NCBI GenBank assembly: GCA_958510875.1 | Contig: OY294069.1 | Span: 176,806,868-176,870,867, forward strand | Length of the DNA stretch: 64,000 nt | Source of the DNA: Endomychus coccineus | Taxonomy: Eukaryota; Arthropoda; Insecta; Coleoptera; Endomychidae | Direction: 5' to 3' | Part shown: positions 12,490 through 24,714 of the stretch, piece by piece | Layout of the letters: each line of letters opens with the position of its first letter | How positions within the stretch are numbered: the stretch's first letter is position 1 | Translations under genes and position numbers: made by a program | The notes under the pieces: generated by a model | Seen by the model: only the letters and a program-made list of their open reading frames with translations | The model's database searches: none | Told to the model about the DNA's origin: nothing

Positions 12490-15400
12490 CTGCGGTCTAC
12501 ACTGTCGCCAATTAACTTGGTTTCACGTCAAAATAACCCAAACGGTAAGGAGAAACAATTGATAGACAAACATTGGTAAAGCCTTGTCTCTATTGATTAA
12601 TTGTTCCCTTCCAAAACTTTTCAACGCATGAGCTAATCTTCCGGGAATTATAATCCAATATTGTATTACTAACTCGCCCTCCGATTTCTTTCGAAAAATC
12701 TAATGTTCATTAATCAACACGATTCAGACATTTTTATTACTGCCCTAAATGCAATTAATAACGTCTGTGGCCGACTATATTGGTCCATGGGGCAAGGGTA
12801 GATGTAGTTCGTGTAGGAGTGTTTTGTTTTCATTGTACGTAATCCCTACAAAGTTCCTCAGGATGATCGAATGCCACGTGCAGAACTGCTTCGGAGAAAT
12901 CGAAAATATTCTCAGGTATTTTCTAAATATAAACACTTGGAAGATATGTGGATACTTTATGGTGCAGGTATTAATAACTCTGGCATGCTAGTGTTTATTG
13001 GGTTTTGACGTCATTTGTACGATTAGTTCAGCAATATATCATCACCGCTTAGATAATTCAGTCTAAGTGCATACTCGTAGCTACACTATAGTTCAAGAAA
13101 GATTTCCGGTAATTGCTGTTAAATAATACAAAATATACATGAATTTGAGGCTACAAAAAAATACTCTACCCAAAAAAAAAGCAAAAGTATTATTTTTCGA
13201 TAATTTTTCTTGTAAACATTTTCATTCCCTTGACATTCCCTTGAACATGGCTTGTACTAAATTGAGACCCAGTTTCATCCATTTTGCCATAATATCAAGT
13301 AGTTGAAAACTGCTTATTGCGCCGAGACTCATCGACAGAGCCTTCACAGCAGGGTTGGTAGATTTACACCAGCATGGTCATGGTTTAAATCAAGGTTCTT
13401 TAAACGGGAAAATACCCGTTTTCTTTTGTACTCTGTAGATTGCTATAATTTAATTACAATTTCACTATTAAGATTCTGCCTTCTTTCCTGCTTGTTAGGT
13501 TTCGAAAAAGCTAAACATTTCTACATCAATTTCATGATTGTCATTCATAACAATTGAGAAATAATATAGAAAACCGAGCCGGAAAGAAGGCATTAACGAA
13601 TGTTCTGTACCTACACTGTACAGCGTCTCTGTTGTTTACCAGTTGTACCCAATAATTAGTAGGTGGCGCTGGCGTCTATCAGTTCTAGGGGATTCCCATG
13701 TCAGCTGTCACTGATGTCAGTAAGAATTGCATTGTACTTGCAAATCAAATCGCTGTAGTTTAAGGTGTGTGACTGTTTAATGAAACGCTTCTTCAATTTA
13801 TTTGAATTGGAACAATTCTAAATAAAAAGACTTCGAAATTAAAAATACTTCTTGTAATGACGAAGAAAAATGAATTAAATAAAATACAATTTTATTTTTT
13901 TGTTGATGTTAAGTGGCTGCTGTACCCTATACCTACTGAATTTTTAATGTTTTTATGTTATACAGTTTTGAGATAAAGTATTTATGTTCTCATGTTATGT
14001 TAAATTCAGTTAGTAGTAGAATATTAACTAATAAGCTACTAGTTTTAACTTCACGTTTTTTCACCGTTTTTTATTTGTATATGTATGCATAATAATAAAA
14101 AGTTGTAATATAGCTTTTTGGGTTTGTCTATCGCTGTTATTTTTTGAATAGTTTTATTAATTTTTACTATGTTTAGACTTAAATAGTTTGAACCAAATAA
14201 AACAGGTTTAAACAAAAAAATTCAGTTTTATTTTTCCAAAATAGCCGGGTTTTTCAAACCCTGCTTCACAGGGTTTCATCCGGCATTGCCTTTGGACTTT
14301 AATTTATCTTAGAATCGTGATTGAAAGTTTCACTTCTTGTTTTCACATCGATACAGACGGTTATAAATAAAATGACGAGTTGGCGTTTTTTTAACGTGGG
14401 AGCCGTATTTTGTACAATTATCCATTTGTTCCGAATGCATCTTGTTTCCGGGAAGAAACAATTAGATTTTATTTTTATACCGGCTTATCTTCGTTTCTAA
14501 ATTTAGATCGTGGTGCATGTAGATAGCTTGTATAGAGGAGGACAAGCCCACACCGGAAACGTTCCTCTGTCGGTTGCGTTTCCCGGCAGGCAATGTTTTC
14601 GTCAAATCAGTGAAAGGAACGCGACGCAATAAGAAGAGAATCGCCCTCGCTTATCTGATACATTTCTGTGTATATGATGACCAACGAATCTTATTTTTCT
14701 CGATTTGGCCGATGATAATAAACGTAAATGCCGCAATATTTTATACAAAGTATCATGTAATATGACAGTTGAATGACACACACACACACACTTACACTGA
14801 GTCGCGTCACGTAAATATTAGCGCAACATGTCATTGAATATGTCATTTTGTAACGTATTTACAAGGTTGGTTAGTCATCCATTCTTTGGCCTTTTATTAA
14901 TTGGTTTTTCGTCAGAGATTTGTTATGCTAAACCAGTATTTTCTCGATCGTTTTAAATAAAATGAGTTGGATGATGCATGAAAACAACATTGGAACATCA
15001 ATAGAAATATGTATTGTACGAGGTACGATCACGAAGTAGCCAACAAAGAGTATATACACTTGAGCTAGAGGAAGCCGAAAGTTTATGAAGTAATTCTTCA
15101 CTAACTGACCCAGCACTATAGCAGTTGACATCTTCAGAAGCAACTAGTCCAAACATAAAACAGTAAAGTCTCCTTTGACCACAAATTAGTATCATCACAG
15201 GCCCTCTTCATAATTTCCGAGAGTTTGCTCATCGATTTTTATACTTCCACTCTTCAATTCTATATGTTGATGTGTGAGGGGAGTTCCCGAGCTCTGAACC
15301 GTTTACTACTGTCTTTGGGCTATGATTTTGATTAACGAATGCGAGTGCATGTAGCTCAAATTGAGCATAAATGGATTGGCGAACCCTACTGTCACTTTTG

Positions 15401-16320
15401 AGACCTGGTGATCGACGCGATTTTTTGGTATGTTGTACTCGTAACCCCCTTCCCTCTTTGATGTACTAAAGTTTTCCCGTAATAAAACAGTATGTGGTGA
15501 CGTGTTATGTCGAAATTAAAAAAAAAGTTATCCAATTAGTTCACCCTGTATAGTAGACATCATCATTTATAAATTGCCCTTTTATACGATTTTTGACCTA
15601 GATTCTCGTCAAGTAATCAAGTTTATTATAAAACAGTTATTTTTCGAAAAAGTAAATAAAAACCTTAATTTGTTAACCTATAAATGGATGTTTTTACATT
15701 TTCCCTCTAAAGTTCATCTTCCCGGCATTTGCGAAATAGGGAAGCATGTAGAGTTTTCTCCTGTAAATCATTTTTTTCAATCCAAGCGACTTTTTCGGCG
15801 CTTGAACTACCCAAAGGGACGCATTTTTCAAAAAAAATACACGGTATTTTCCGATTCTCGCCAATTTCAATTGGGTTCGGAAGACTGTCAAAAGGAACGT
15901 GTCCAGTTATCGTGTATCAAAGCAAAATTTTGAAAAATCGCACATTTGACGTAATAACTCGGAAACGGAAAATCGGAACGCCAAAAGAAATGACCATCGG
16001 CTGTCACCAAGGACTGCCTAAACACGTGCCAAATCTCAAATTTCCACTTCAAGTCGTTTTCGAGAAACAAAAAATGATTAACGTAAAAAATATGTTCCGA
16101 AGCACGGCAACAGCAATGGAAAATAGACGATAACCTCTCAATTTGATTCCTTATTCATTTTTATCTTGTCTTATTGAGATGTACTAATTACTGATGGCCT
16201 GTTTTCTGCTTGCTTTTCTGGACGATATGCTGAGATGCAAACGTTCATTTGGATCATCCTTTATAACCATAATTTCTTTGCTTGGTATCTGTTTCCTTCC
16301 ATTCTTCTTTCTAATGTACA
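12490..16320. other. No recognised gene
   Basis: Mostly AT-rich non-coding DNA. A short (CA)n tract lies at 14776-14791. The motif TTCACCCTGTATA at about 15540 resembles one end of the insect inverted-repeat elements ending in TACAGGGTG. Two overlapping open frames at 15574-15933 and 15729-16133 are the longest here, but I recognise no domain and think they are repeat-derived. Confidence 0.4.
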
Positions 16321-16420
16321 TATTGTCTAGAAACAGCGCAGGATTTTCTTTCATTCTAGAACGTATTATTTTGTCTTGCATCTTGTAATGTAGATTTTCA
16401 AACCGATACGTTCAAAGTTC
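16321..16420 (+). repeat. Direct repeat, left copy, flanking LINE fragment
   Basis: About 97 bp starting TTGTCTAGAAACAGCGCAGG recur at 18443-18541 with roughly 85 percent identity by eye. The two copies bracket the LINE-derived block. They are too long for an ordinary LINE target-site duplication. Confidence 0.7.
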
Positions 16421-16435
16421 TGACCCAGTGAATCG

Positions 16436-16690
16436 GTGTGTGCGCGCCTCTCGCTTCAGGCAGAATGTGAAGTTCAGCTGCTAGAAGCTGTCCGGTCTGC
16501 AACTGAAGCAGTCACGGAAACTGAACCAACTTCAGCTAGTGTGTGTAATGGAATGGCCGATGCATTGGCCAAACGGACTCCTGGTGTCGATTCAATAATT
16601 CTGAATCTCATCGACCACACCAGACTCCCTCCACACCTTCAAAGAGCTACTGGATATACGGCAGACTTACGAATGGCGTGGTGCTCCTGA
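16436..16690 (+). other. Unrecognised open frame beside LINE
   Basis: A frame of about 84 codons, richer in GC than its surroundings, lies upstream of the LINE fragment and inside the same flanking direct repeats. It contains MADALAKRTPGVDS and RLPPHLQRATGYTADL. I do not recognise it. It is probably part of a mobile-element open frame. Confidence 0.3.
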
Positions 16691-16999
16691 TATGACGCAG
16701 GCGTAGTTACGTAGTTTTGTCCGAACGCTTGGAAACCCTTTTCTTCGTGAAAAGAAGAGGAATAAAAGTGATGGGAGGATGAATGACCAGCTTTCGATTC
16801 TTTTAGGCTACAAACCGCGGTAGCGCATACATACCGCCTGAGACCATAAGAGACATCAGTTGACGTAGTATTTTCTTCTCAGGCCTGCTAGACTGAGTAT
16901 TCTTCAAAGGGAACATTAGGCCCAAGTGGTCTAATGAAGAGGACTAAGTGTGTTTCATGAATATAAAATTGATCTATGATACATGTATAACGCAGAGCG

Positions 17000-18280
17000 T
17001 GCAACACATATGCTCTATGGTGTGCTTGTGTGCTTGGCAGTGACTGGGGCTATGAGAACTACACCAACTGCAGCCATGGAGACTATTCTCAATTTGCCTC
17101 CCCTGGACCTCTTTGTACAGGAGATGGCGCTGGGAGCGGCTCTAAGACTGTGGAATGGAAATTTGTGGAATGTGAAAAGAGGAGGTGGTCATGCTTTCAT
17201 TCTCGAGGAGGCGTCCGTGAGGATACCTTTACTTGGAGCGCAAGCGGACCCCATACCGGCGAAGTTTACTTTCACCAAACACTATCACATCGATTTAGAC
17301 AAAAACGACGAAACAAAGCCTGACATAAACATGTTTACGGACGGCTCCAAAAATAGCCGGGGATCAGGTTCTGGAATATTCTCCGAAGAACTTGACCTAC
17401 GCGAATACATACCTCTAGGATCTCATGCTACAGTGTTCCAAACGGAGCTAGTAGCAGTGACCCAAGGAGCTAGAATAGCGGCGGACAAAAATACCGCCGG
17501 CAAACGAATACGGATCATGACAGACAACAGAGCAGCACTACAAGCCCTTAGTAGCCAAAAGGTTAACTCAGGTTTAGTTTGGGAGTGCCACAGAACCCTC
17601 GAAAATCTGTCACAGTATATTGAGTTTCAACTCACCTGGGTGAAAGGACATAGTGGAGATCAAGGAAATGAAGAGGCGGACAGGCTGGCGCGAAAAGGCT
17701 CCGGACAAACACTATTCGGGCCGGAGCCCTGCTTGCCGCTAACCTCAAGCACTCTGACTGCTTTGATAAAAGAAGATACCCTAAAACGGCATGCCGAACG
17801 ATGGATATCGAATGATAGCTGTAGACAGGCACATACTGCTATAAAAGCACCGTGCCCAAAAATTGCAAAGTTCTGCCTACGACTGACAAGATATAATCTT
17901 AGAAGACTCGTAGGAATATGAACAGGACACTGCCGACTAAATAAACATCTTCACACGATGGGAGTCGTTGTCGACCCCATATGTCTAGGATGCTACGAAG
18001 AGGATGAGACAGCGGAACATGTGATTTGTCACTGCCCGGCGCTCTCATCGACAAGAGATGCCATCTTGGGGGACCCCTGGCCAAATCTGGTCAACATTGG
18101 CGACGCTCCACCCGGTGCGGTCCTCGGGCTGATCAACGCGATTGGTTGGCTCGATGGCTGAGGAGGGACAGGGGCCTTCGCCTTGAAGGGGTGGCACAAT
18201 GGGCCCAGTTCAGAGGCCTAAGTGCCAGTATAATTATACACCCTTCACATCAAAATCCATCCATCCATCCATGCTCTATG
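17000..18280 (+). mobile_element. 5'-truncated LINE with RNase H, broken by one stop
   Basis: The frame 16983-17921 begins near the RT/RNase H linker (GAMRTTPTAAMETILNLPPL) and continues through an RNase H domain. All four acidic motifs are visible: FTDGSK, TELVAV, MTDNRAALQAL and NEEADRLAR. A TGA at 17919-17921 interrupts it. The same frame resumes with TGHCRLNKHL and the zinc-knuckle-like tail CLGCYEEDETAEHVICHCPAL, ending at 18161 in GWLDG. The 3' end carries (CCAT)n at about 18258-18275. The RT domain is missing. It belongs to the I/R1/LOA-like group of RNase H-bearing non-LTR elements. It is an inactive relic but fairly young, since RNase H is intact. Confidence 0.85.
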
Positions 18281-18442
18281 GACGATATACAAGATAATGA
18301 CCACTTGGAACTTGTGTTGCAATAGACTTGAAATAATATACAGTGGATTAACTAATAATGTAAACGATCACAATAAATATATATGAATCACATGTGTGTC
18401 TCCATAGAATAATACAAAATGCACTGGACTTTGATTCCTTGA

Positions 18443-18541
18443 TGTTGTCTAGAAATTGCGCAGGATTTTCTTCCATTCTAGAACGTATTGATAATTTTGT
18501 CTTGCATCTGGTAAAGCTGGTTTTCTATAACACGTTCAAAG
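18443..18541 (+). repeat. Direct repeat, right copy
   Basis: This is the partner of 16321-16420, starting TTGTCTAGAAATTGCGCAGG. It differs by scattered substitutions and a short insertion. Confidence 0.7.
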
Positions 18542-18559
18542 TTAAATACACTTCCGACC

Positions 18560-20630
18560 ATGTTTGGTCCCAACGTCCTTGTAGGATTCACAGGAAACAC
18601 AATGAACAACACGCATTGAACGTTACACCACTAATTGATTAATTAAGGTACTAGTAGTACTAATATAGACATATGTTATCATATAAATACCTACGCTTTC
18701 GATTTAAGTATAATTTGCCGAACGGACGTAGTAATTATGAAGAATTGGTTGTACGCAAACAAAGTCGTTTACGACGCATCTACCGCGAGAGAGTGTTTGG
18801 TTTCCCAAAATTTCTAAATCACGTGACGAATGTGGTTGGCCCTTGAAGAAATATTCTCACACGTTCCTGATTTATCAGCTACACCGGACATCCCGTGATT
18901 TCACATTTAATTGGTATCAATTACGTTGCAACTCATCGCTCATGTCGCGTTTTGTTGTCGAAGAATTTTGAAGGATCTCGCAGGCGATATATGGTGCTTG
19001 TAATGGGGTTGATTTGTATTGTTGTATGCCATCGGGTGGATGCAAAATATGGTAATTTATAGTTTTTGCTTCTTTCAAGACCACAAATCTAACGTGGATA
19101 GTTATATTTTAATTTGGAAAAATACGTTCTTGCATAAAAGTAAGAGTAAAGAAGGAAATTTCGGATCAATATTGAATTGCCTAAAGTCGATGACATTTTT
19201 TTATCATTTACATAGCTCGTTTCCGATTGATAGTTGCAATAAACCCTTCCTCATAACATGTTATCAGTAAGCAAATATTTGCTAACCATGCACAATATAG
19301 ATCTCTGTTCGCAGTAAAAAAGCTTGACGCAATAACGAATATGTTTTAATCGTGTACTCGACCTGGTTAGAACAAACATGATTAAATAACGATAGGAAAA
19401 GTACATTGAGAACAATGACAAGTGCTAACGATAGATCGATTAACGTGATTAGAATAAAATTATGCGAAAGGACAATTTATTGGATGATAATTCTTCCCAT
19501 TTAGATGTACGTGTCCAGTTTTGGTGACCGTGTCGCTTGGTCTGATGGAATTCCAATTAGCTACGTGCGCTTTACGAAGTACGATAAAAATTATCATTTC
19601 GCCTTGGACCTGAAATCAGATCCTCGTCAACTTCGATAATTGGCATTTCGAAATAATTAATCAACTTTGAATACGTTTTATCGATCGTTTCATAACGACG
19701 CAATAGATGAAAATCTGGCCAAAATGGGAATCCGAGTTTAACGCTACCAAAACTCAAGTTTGACATTTTCTCCGGGAAGGCGGATGCCATAACCCCTAAT
19801 ATGAGATCAGGTTAGGTACCACAATTCCTACGAAGTGATCAATATCCGTATCACTAACAACAGCACCCTCTCATGCAAGGGCAATTGTGTAAACTGCTTA
19901 AAAAAAATTGGTTTTCTATTCCGTAACAAGGTACTGTACACCCAGAAGCTCATCATGCTCATACAGAGTACAGATTCAACCTGTACATGTGCATACTCGG
20001 AGCTCAGCTTCCAAAGACATATGCTGAAGCTTTTGAGATTATATTCAGAAGTGAAGTAATTCGTTAAGCTTGAGTATAAATTATAATGAAACAGTGAGAA
20101 TCGAGTCAGGTACAATGAGAATAAAACAATCATTAGTATTGTAAAAATTATCCAGAACAGAACACATTTTTAACTAATTTAAGGGAGACCTATTTACTAT
20201 TTGAAAATTCTCCAAGCAGGGCTCTAAAACACACATATAGTTGAAACACTTCACTCTTGAACCATTGGGTAGACATTTATAAAAACGAATGCATGCATAA
20301 CTTGTTTTCGTTAAAGTTAATCTATGACAAGGATAATTATAGCTATTTTTATCCCTCGTGTTATTTCCATGATCTATCAGTTCCTGTGAAAATATAGGCT
20401 GATTTTTTTGAAAAAAAAGTAGCCATTCGAAGATATACAGACCTGGTTTTCTTAAAAACTGATTACTATGACTGATTGTATTTCATTTTTAGAACTATCC
20501 TTAGACCTCGTTTTTGCAGCTTAAAGATATCTTATAGTCTTCCCAGATTACAATAGCTGGAATAAAAATTGGCAAAATAAACACTGCTCAGGAAAGTAGG
20601 GCCCACCATTCCGGATAAAATGCAAAGCAT
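18560..20630. other. No recognised gene
   Basis: AT-rich sequence. A minus-strand frame at 19790-19572 (72 codons, starting MASAFPEKMSNLSFGSVKLG) has protein-like composition but resembles nothing I can name. No splice partners were identified. Other short frames look random. Confidence 0.35.
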
Positions 20631-20639
20631 ACATTATTC

Positions 20640-21224
20640 AATTTTTTTCGAAAGTACGTTAATATGTTCGTACCATTTTAGATGTTCGTCAATTGTGACT
20701 CCTAGAAATGTTTCACTTTCGGAAATAGAAAGGCATATTTCTCCATGATCGAAGAACTCTGGAGCCTAACACTTGGATCTGTCTGTTCTAAACAGTAAGC
20801 AATTTATTTTCGACTCATTAAGAAGTAGTTGACTTATATAAAACCAGTCCTTGAGCGGCGTACCTGTATGTTCGATATCATTCAGGGATGAACCTGTTAC
20901 AAGCATATTTGTGTCGTATGCATAATTTCCTAACTCAATATTTGGGGCAAGTGACACATTGATGAATATTATAAATAGAAGGGGCCTACGGATGCTACCT
21001 TGTGGAACTCCAACGTTTGTTACAAGCACATCAGACTCAAATGTTTCACCCTTGTCTTTAATTACAACTTTTTGTTTTCTATTTGATAGGTAGGTTTTAA
21101 ACCAGTTCAGGGCATTACTCCTAAGAAGGGACCTTATTTGTCTGGTTAGTAATGCCACATTTGCGAATTCATTGTCTTTTCTGGGAGATGGAAAAGGTGG
21201 TTTTACGTCAATTATAACATTCAA
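20640..21224 (-). pseudogene. LINE reverse transcriptase fragment
   Basis: The minus frame 21224-20766 contains SNALNWFKTYLSNRKQKV, then GVPQGS followed by PLLFIIFIN, then NYAYDTNMLV. These correspond to RT blocks 4-5. The catalytic YADD is changed to YAYD and the conserved ILGP is RRP, so it is dead. Past a frameshift the homology continues to about 20640 with ETFLGVTIDEHLKW. It is a jockey/CR1-like non-LTR element truncated at both ends. Confidence 0.8.
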
Positions 21225-21239
21225 CGAATTTTCGTCATT

Positions 21240-22100
21240 ACATTTTGTTCTTTGTCTTCCTAATTTTAGACGATTTCTGAAGACGCTTGTATCATTTGTA
21301 ACAAGTCACCGTTTTTGATGTTTTCATTTCGATGTAGTTCATCAAATACTTGACAAACGAAATCCAAAGAGTATATTGCATTTACTCGAGCTGTTTCTAA
21401 AATCGTTAAAAAAAGTCCTACTAAAGCATAATATTCTCAACCCGTCTCTGAAACTATAATTATTGGCACAACTTTACTTATTTTAATTTTACGACTCAGC
21501 ATTTGAATTACGTCTCGTGCGTTGTTATGATGAATGATGATGACCAAATAGCACATACTGTTTTCTGCATTGTACAATAATGAACGAAGCATGCAGTTCA
21601 CGTTACGAATATCTCGTTACAGTAAGCGTGTATATTTACTGTAATAATATTACGTACTAGATTGAATTAGTTCGATAGCAATAAACCCAACGTTCTAGAT
21701 TAATGTTATCGAGAGCAGATATGAAGGACACATTTGAAGAATAACAATTATATCTCTAAGATCTGAATCGGCGGATTTATTGTTCGGCGATATTATTATT
21801 GATTTTAATGATGAAAGCAACGTGAGAAAGTTTTGAGCGGACAAATAATAATGTTGGGAAATAATCGAGTTCATGTTCAACCAGTAAATATGAGAAGACA
21901 TGACACATGTTGAGATGATGACAGACGTTGTTGTTAATTTCTTATTCGTAGTCGTGGAAACTATAATTTAAAACTGTGTGCACTTCGAATGATCCTGGGT
22001 AATATAGGCGTTGCAAGTCAGCCAAATCTTTTGTACCTAAACAAATTGACATCTATTTAAGTTCCAGGTTGCATATGCATCATCTCGTTGTGTTGCATCC
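21240..22100. other. No recognised gene
   Basis: AT-rich, with only short random frames. Confidence 0.4.
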
Positions 22101-22109
22101 TGGCGGACT

Positions 22110-22735
22110 AGGAAATGGAAAAAAACTATTGGCTCTGCTATTTTTGTTCCTCCATACATCCCCAGTAATTCATAGTCATCATGTCCGATAGTCAAGCAGC
22201 TATAAAAGCGCTGAGCTCAAGGTTGGTTCCTAACTACAAACCCAAATACATCGGGGATGCAGAATCGAATTACCCTTCACTGGATCCCTGGACATAAGGA
22301 ATTGAAGGAAACGAACAGGCGAACGTCTTTGCCTTTGCACGCAGGGAGCTGAAACGTTACTAATAGCACCAGACCCTTCTGACTTTGGACTCCTCTTCCG
22401 GGATATAGACAGTCCCACATCCTCTTAGACAAAATTTAGGGGAAAGGATGTCTTGGAATGCGTAAGGGACAGCGAGAACAATCTAAGAATCATAACAGGA
22501 TTCGTAAAGGGACACTGCAACCTCAATGGGCATATGAGGAAAAATATCCTAGTGAACTCTTCAGAAAAGCGGAGATACCTTTGCGGAGCCACACCTATCT
22601 GCCAGAGCAATAATTTCAGGGCATGCTACACGATCGCAGAGGAAATTGAATCATTAGAGCCGGGAAAAATCTTAATCTTTCTAAAGGGGCTACTAAAGGG
22701 GTTGAATACTCTTTCAAGGACGCGGTAGGAACAAG
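22110..22735 (+). pseudogene. LINE RNase H and C-terminal fragment
   Basis: Broken RNase H sequence is readable: MSDSQAAIKALSS, then NRITLHWIPGHK. A one-base frameshift follows, then GIEGNEQANVFAFARRELKR. The next 300 bp read as a degraded C-terminus (TGFVKGHCNLNGHMRKN, then RRYLCGATPIC). This is the 3' half of an RNase H-bearing LINE, yet it lies upstream of RT sequence from the same group and strand (22745-24150). Confidence 0.7.
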
Positions 22736-22744
22736 ACCACCACC

Positions 22745-24150
22745 AAACTTGAAGCAAATATACATTTTCTTAAATGCGGCATCTCATTCAACTATTCAAA
22801 TCCACAGGGGCACAGGAGTTGATAGAATCTCGCCCCGCCCTCCTTCAGTGAGGGCAAGGGGAAGTCTACCACATATAGTAAACATCAGTCGAAGTTGTTT
22901 GGAACTAGGATACATACCCGAAGTATGGAGAAGGGCCTAAAATGGGAAAAAGGGACACACAACACACCCCAAATCCTTGCGATCAATCAGTGTCATGTCG
23001 TTCGTCCTAAAAACGGTAGATAAAGCAACTGATAATTATATCAGTACAGAAATCTTGAAACTGGTGCACCCGCACCCACGCCAGCATGCTTACCATTCGG
23101 GAAAATGTACGGGGACCGCATTGGTGAAATCCAGGATGCCTGGGGAGTAAAGAAACTGTAAATTGTGCCTTTCTAGCCTTAGAATGGGTGACAATTCATC
23201 ACATGAAACAGTCAAAATAGCACTTGAAGACAGAGGAGTTGCCACAACTAGGTGGCTGTCGCAACTGCTCTCTACCAGAATAGCAGAGGCAATAATAGGG
23301 CAAGAATCTATTTCCATCTGGTAAACTAGAGGATGCCGACAATGGGGAGTAGGCTCCCCACTTATGTGGAGCTTAATTGTAAAGCGACTTCTCTGCGATC
23401 TGACTGATCTCGGCATACTCTGACAGAGTTACGCTTACGCCTACGATATTATCATATTCGCAAGAGGTAAGTTCGAGAATGTCCTCTGCGACATAGTTCA
23501 ATAAGGCCTGGAATATACTAAAGGGTGGTGCCAATAAATGGATCTGACGTCAAAACCACATTAGTTGCCTTTCCAAGGAATAGGAATCCTCACCTCAAAA
23601 CCATCGAACTGGATGGGAGCGTTATTGAGTGGCAATCTGGGAATTATACTAGATGAAAAACTTCTCTGGAGTAAACACGAAAAAGAGATACAAAATCCCT
23701 AATAATGTGCAGACATTTTGCGGGAAAAACGGGGGATGTAACCCTAACACCCTGCAGTGGATGTCACGGCAATAGTGATACCAATCATCAGATATGGGTC
23801 GATGGTCTGGGGTAGCATAACTAGCTGGGCTAGTTCAAGGATAAATCTATCGGAAATTCAAAAGACTAGCTTGTATATGCATAACAGGTGCTATGAGAAC
23901 ATGCCCAATGGCTGTTATAGAAGTAATCCTAAACCTCACACACCTCCATGTAGTAGTGGAGAATACGGCTATAAGGACAACCTATAGAATGACTGGAGAG
24001 GTAACCACAAAACGTAAATATGGACTCCTCCCTGTTAAACAACAAACCTAGGACATGCCCCAAGATAATATGGGAAAAAGGTATAGCTTCGTGAAAGAAC
24101 AAGCTTTACATCCTCAGCATCTCCTCATGATCTACAAAGCACCGATTCAA
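22745..24150 (+). pseudogene. LINE RT fragment, multiply frameshifted
   Basis: Across several frames the order of a non-LTR RT is readable. First comes GTGVDRISP with LELGYIPEVWRRA. Next are SVMSFVLKTVDKATDNYI and HPHPRQHAYHSGK. Then YAYDIIIFARGKF marks the catalytic box, with YADD mutated to YAYD. Last are LGIILDEKLLWSKH and GAMRTCPMAVIEVILNL, the RT/RNase H linker also seen at 17 kb. Many stops and frameshifts show it is old. Confidence 0.75.
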
Positions 24151-24159
24151 CTTGCTCTG

Positions 24160-24714
24160 GAGTACAGTTTACAAATTTGGAGTTTCGCTCCCTCACATAC
24201 AGACGTCATGTCAAAAGTAGTCTAGATCGATTCAGAAATGCTCAAAACTGATACGGAATCGATTCGAAACTTCTTCAGTAAATTTAAATTAATTAAAAAC
24301 TGGTTTCACTCAAATCGTTCAACAGCAAAAACGTAAACTTAAACACTTAAACGTACTTCAAGAAACGGCGATGAACCTAGTCTAGAGACTAGGATACTCG
24401 GCTCTCACTCGATAGACTTAGGTTGGATTCCCAGAAACAGAAAATTTATTTTTGTAATAACATTTTCTTAGAAACATTAATTTGAACATTATTGAGTTGT
24501 ATAAAAATAGTAAAATAAATAATTCATTTCATTATCATTACACAAATGCGAAGAGTATGTTTTAGAATGTGAAACAATTATGTAAAAATCAGAAACAAAA
24601 TTAAATGATTTGCGTACACTATTTATCCATTCTCCAAACGGCAACACTACTTGTCAAATTGGGCAAATAAACAACGAGACTGGCACCATCCTAATAACAC
24701 CATTTTCGTTTCAG
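24160..24714. other. Intergenic or intronic; no gene recognised
   Basis: This lies directly upstream of the first visible TESK exon and is probably intron, since the exon begins after a good TTTCGTTTCAG acceptor. An open frame runs in from 24610 but ends at that acceptor and shows no kinase similarity. Confidence 0.4.

Noticed and set aside
15574..16133. Overlapping 119- and 134-codon frames considered as a gene
   Set aside because: Two overlapping frames on one strand plus a third antisense frame, with no domain and an adjacent repeat end, point to repeat DNA.
19572..19790. 72-codon minus frame considered as part of a metabolic enzyme
   Set aside because: No family motif was recognised and no adjoining exon found.
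24360..24440. tRNA-like stretch with GGTTGGATTCC resembling a B box
   Set aside because: No cloverleaf could be drawn: no acceptor stem and no plausible anticodon arm. A decayed tRNA-derived SINE remains possible but is not supported.
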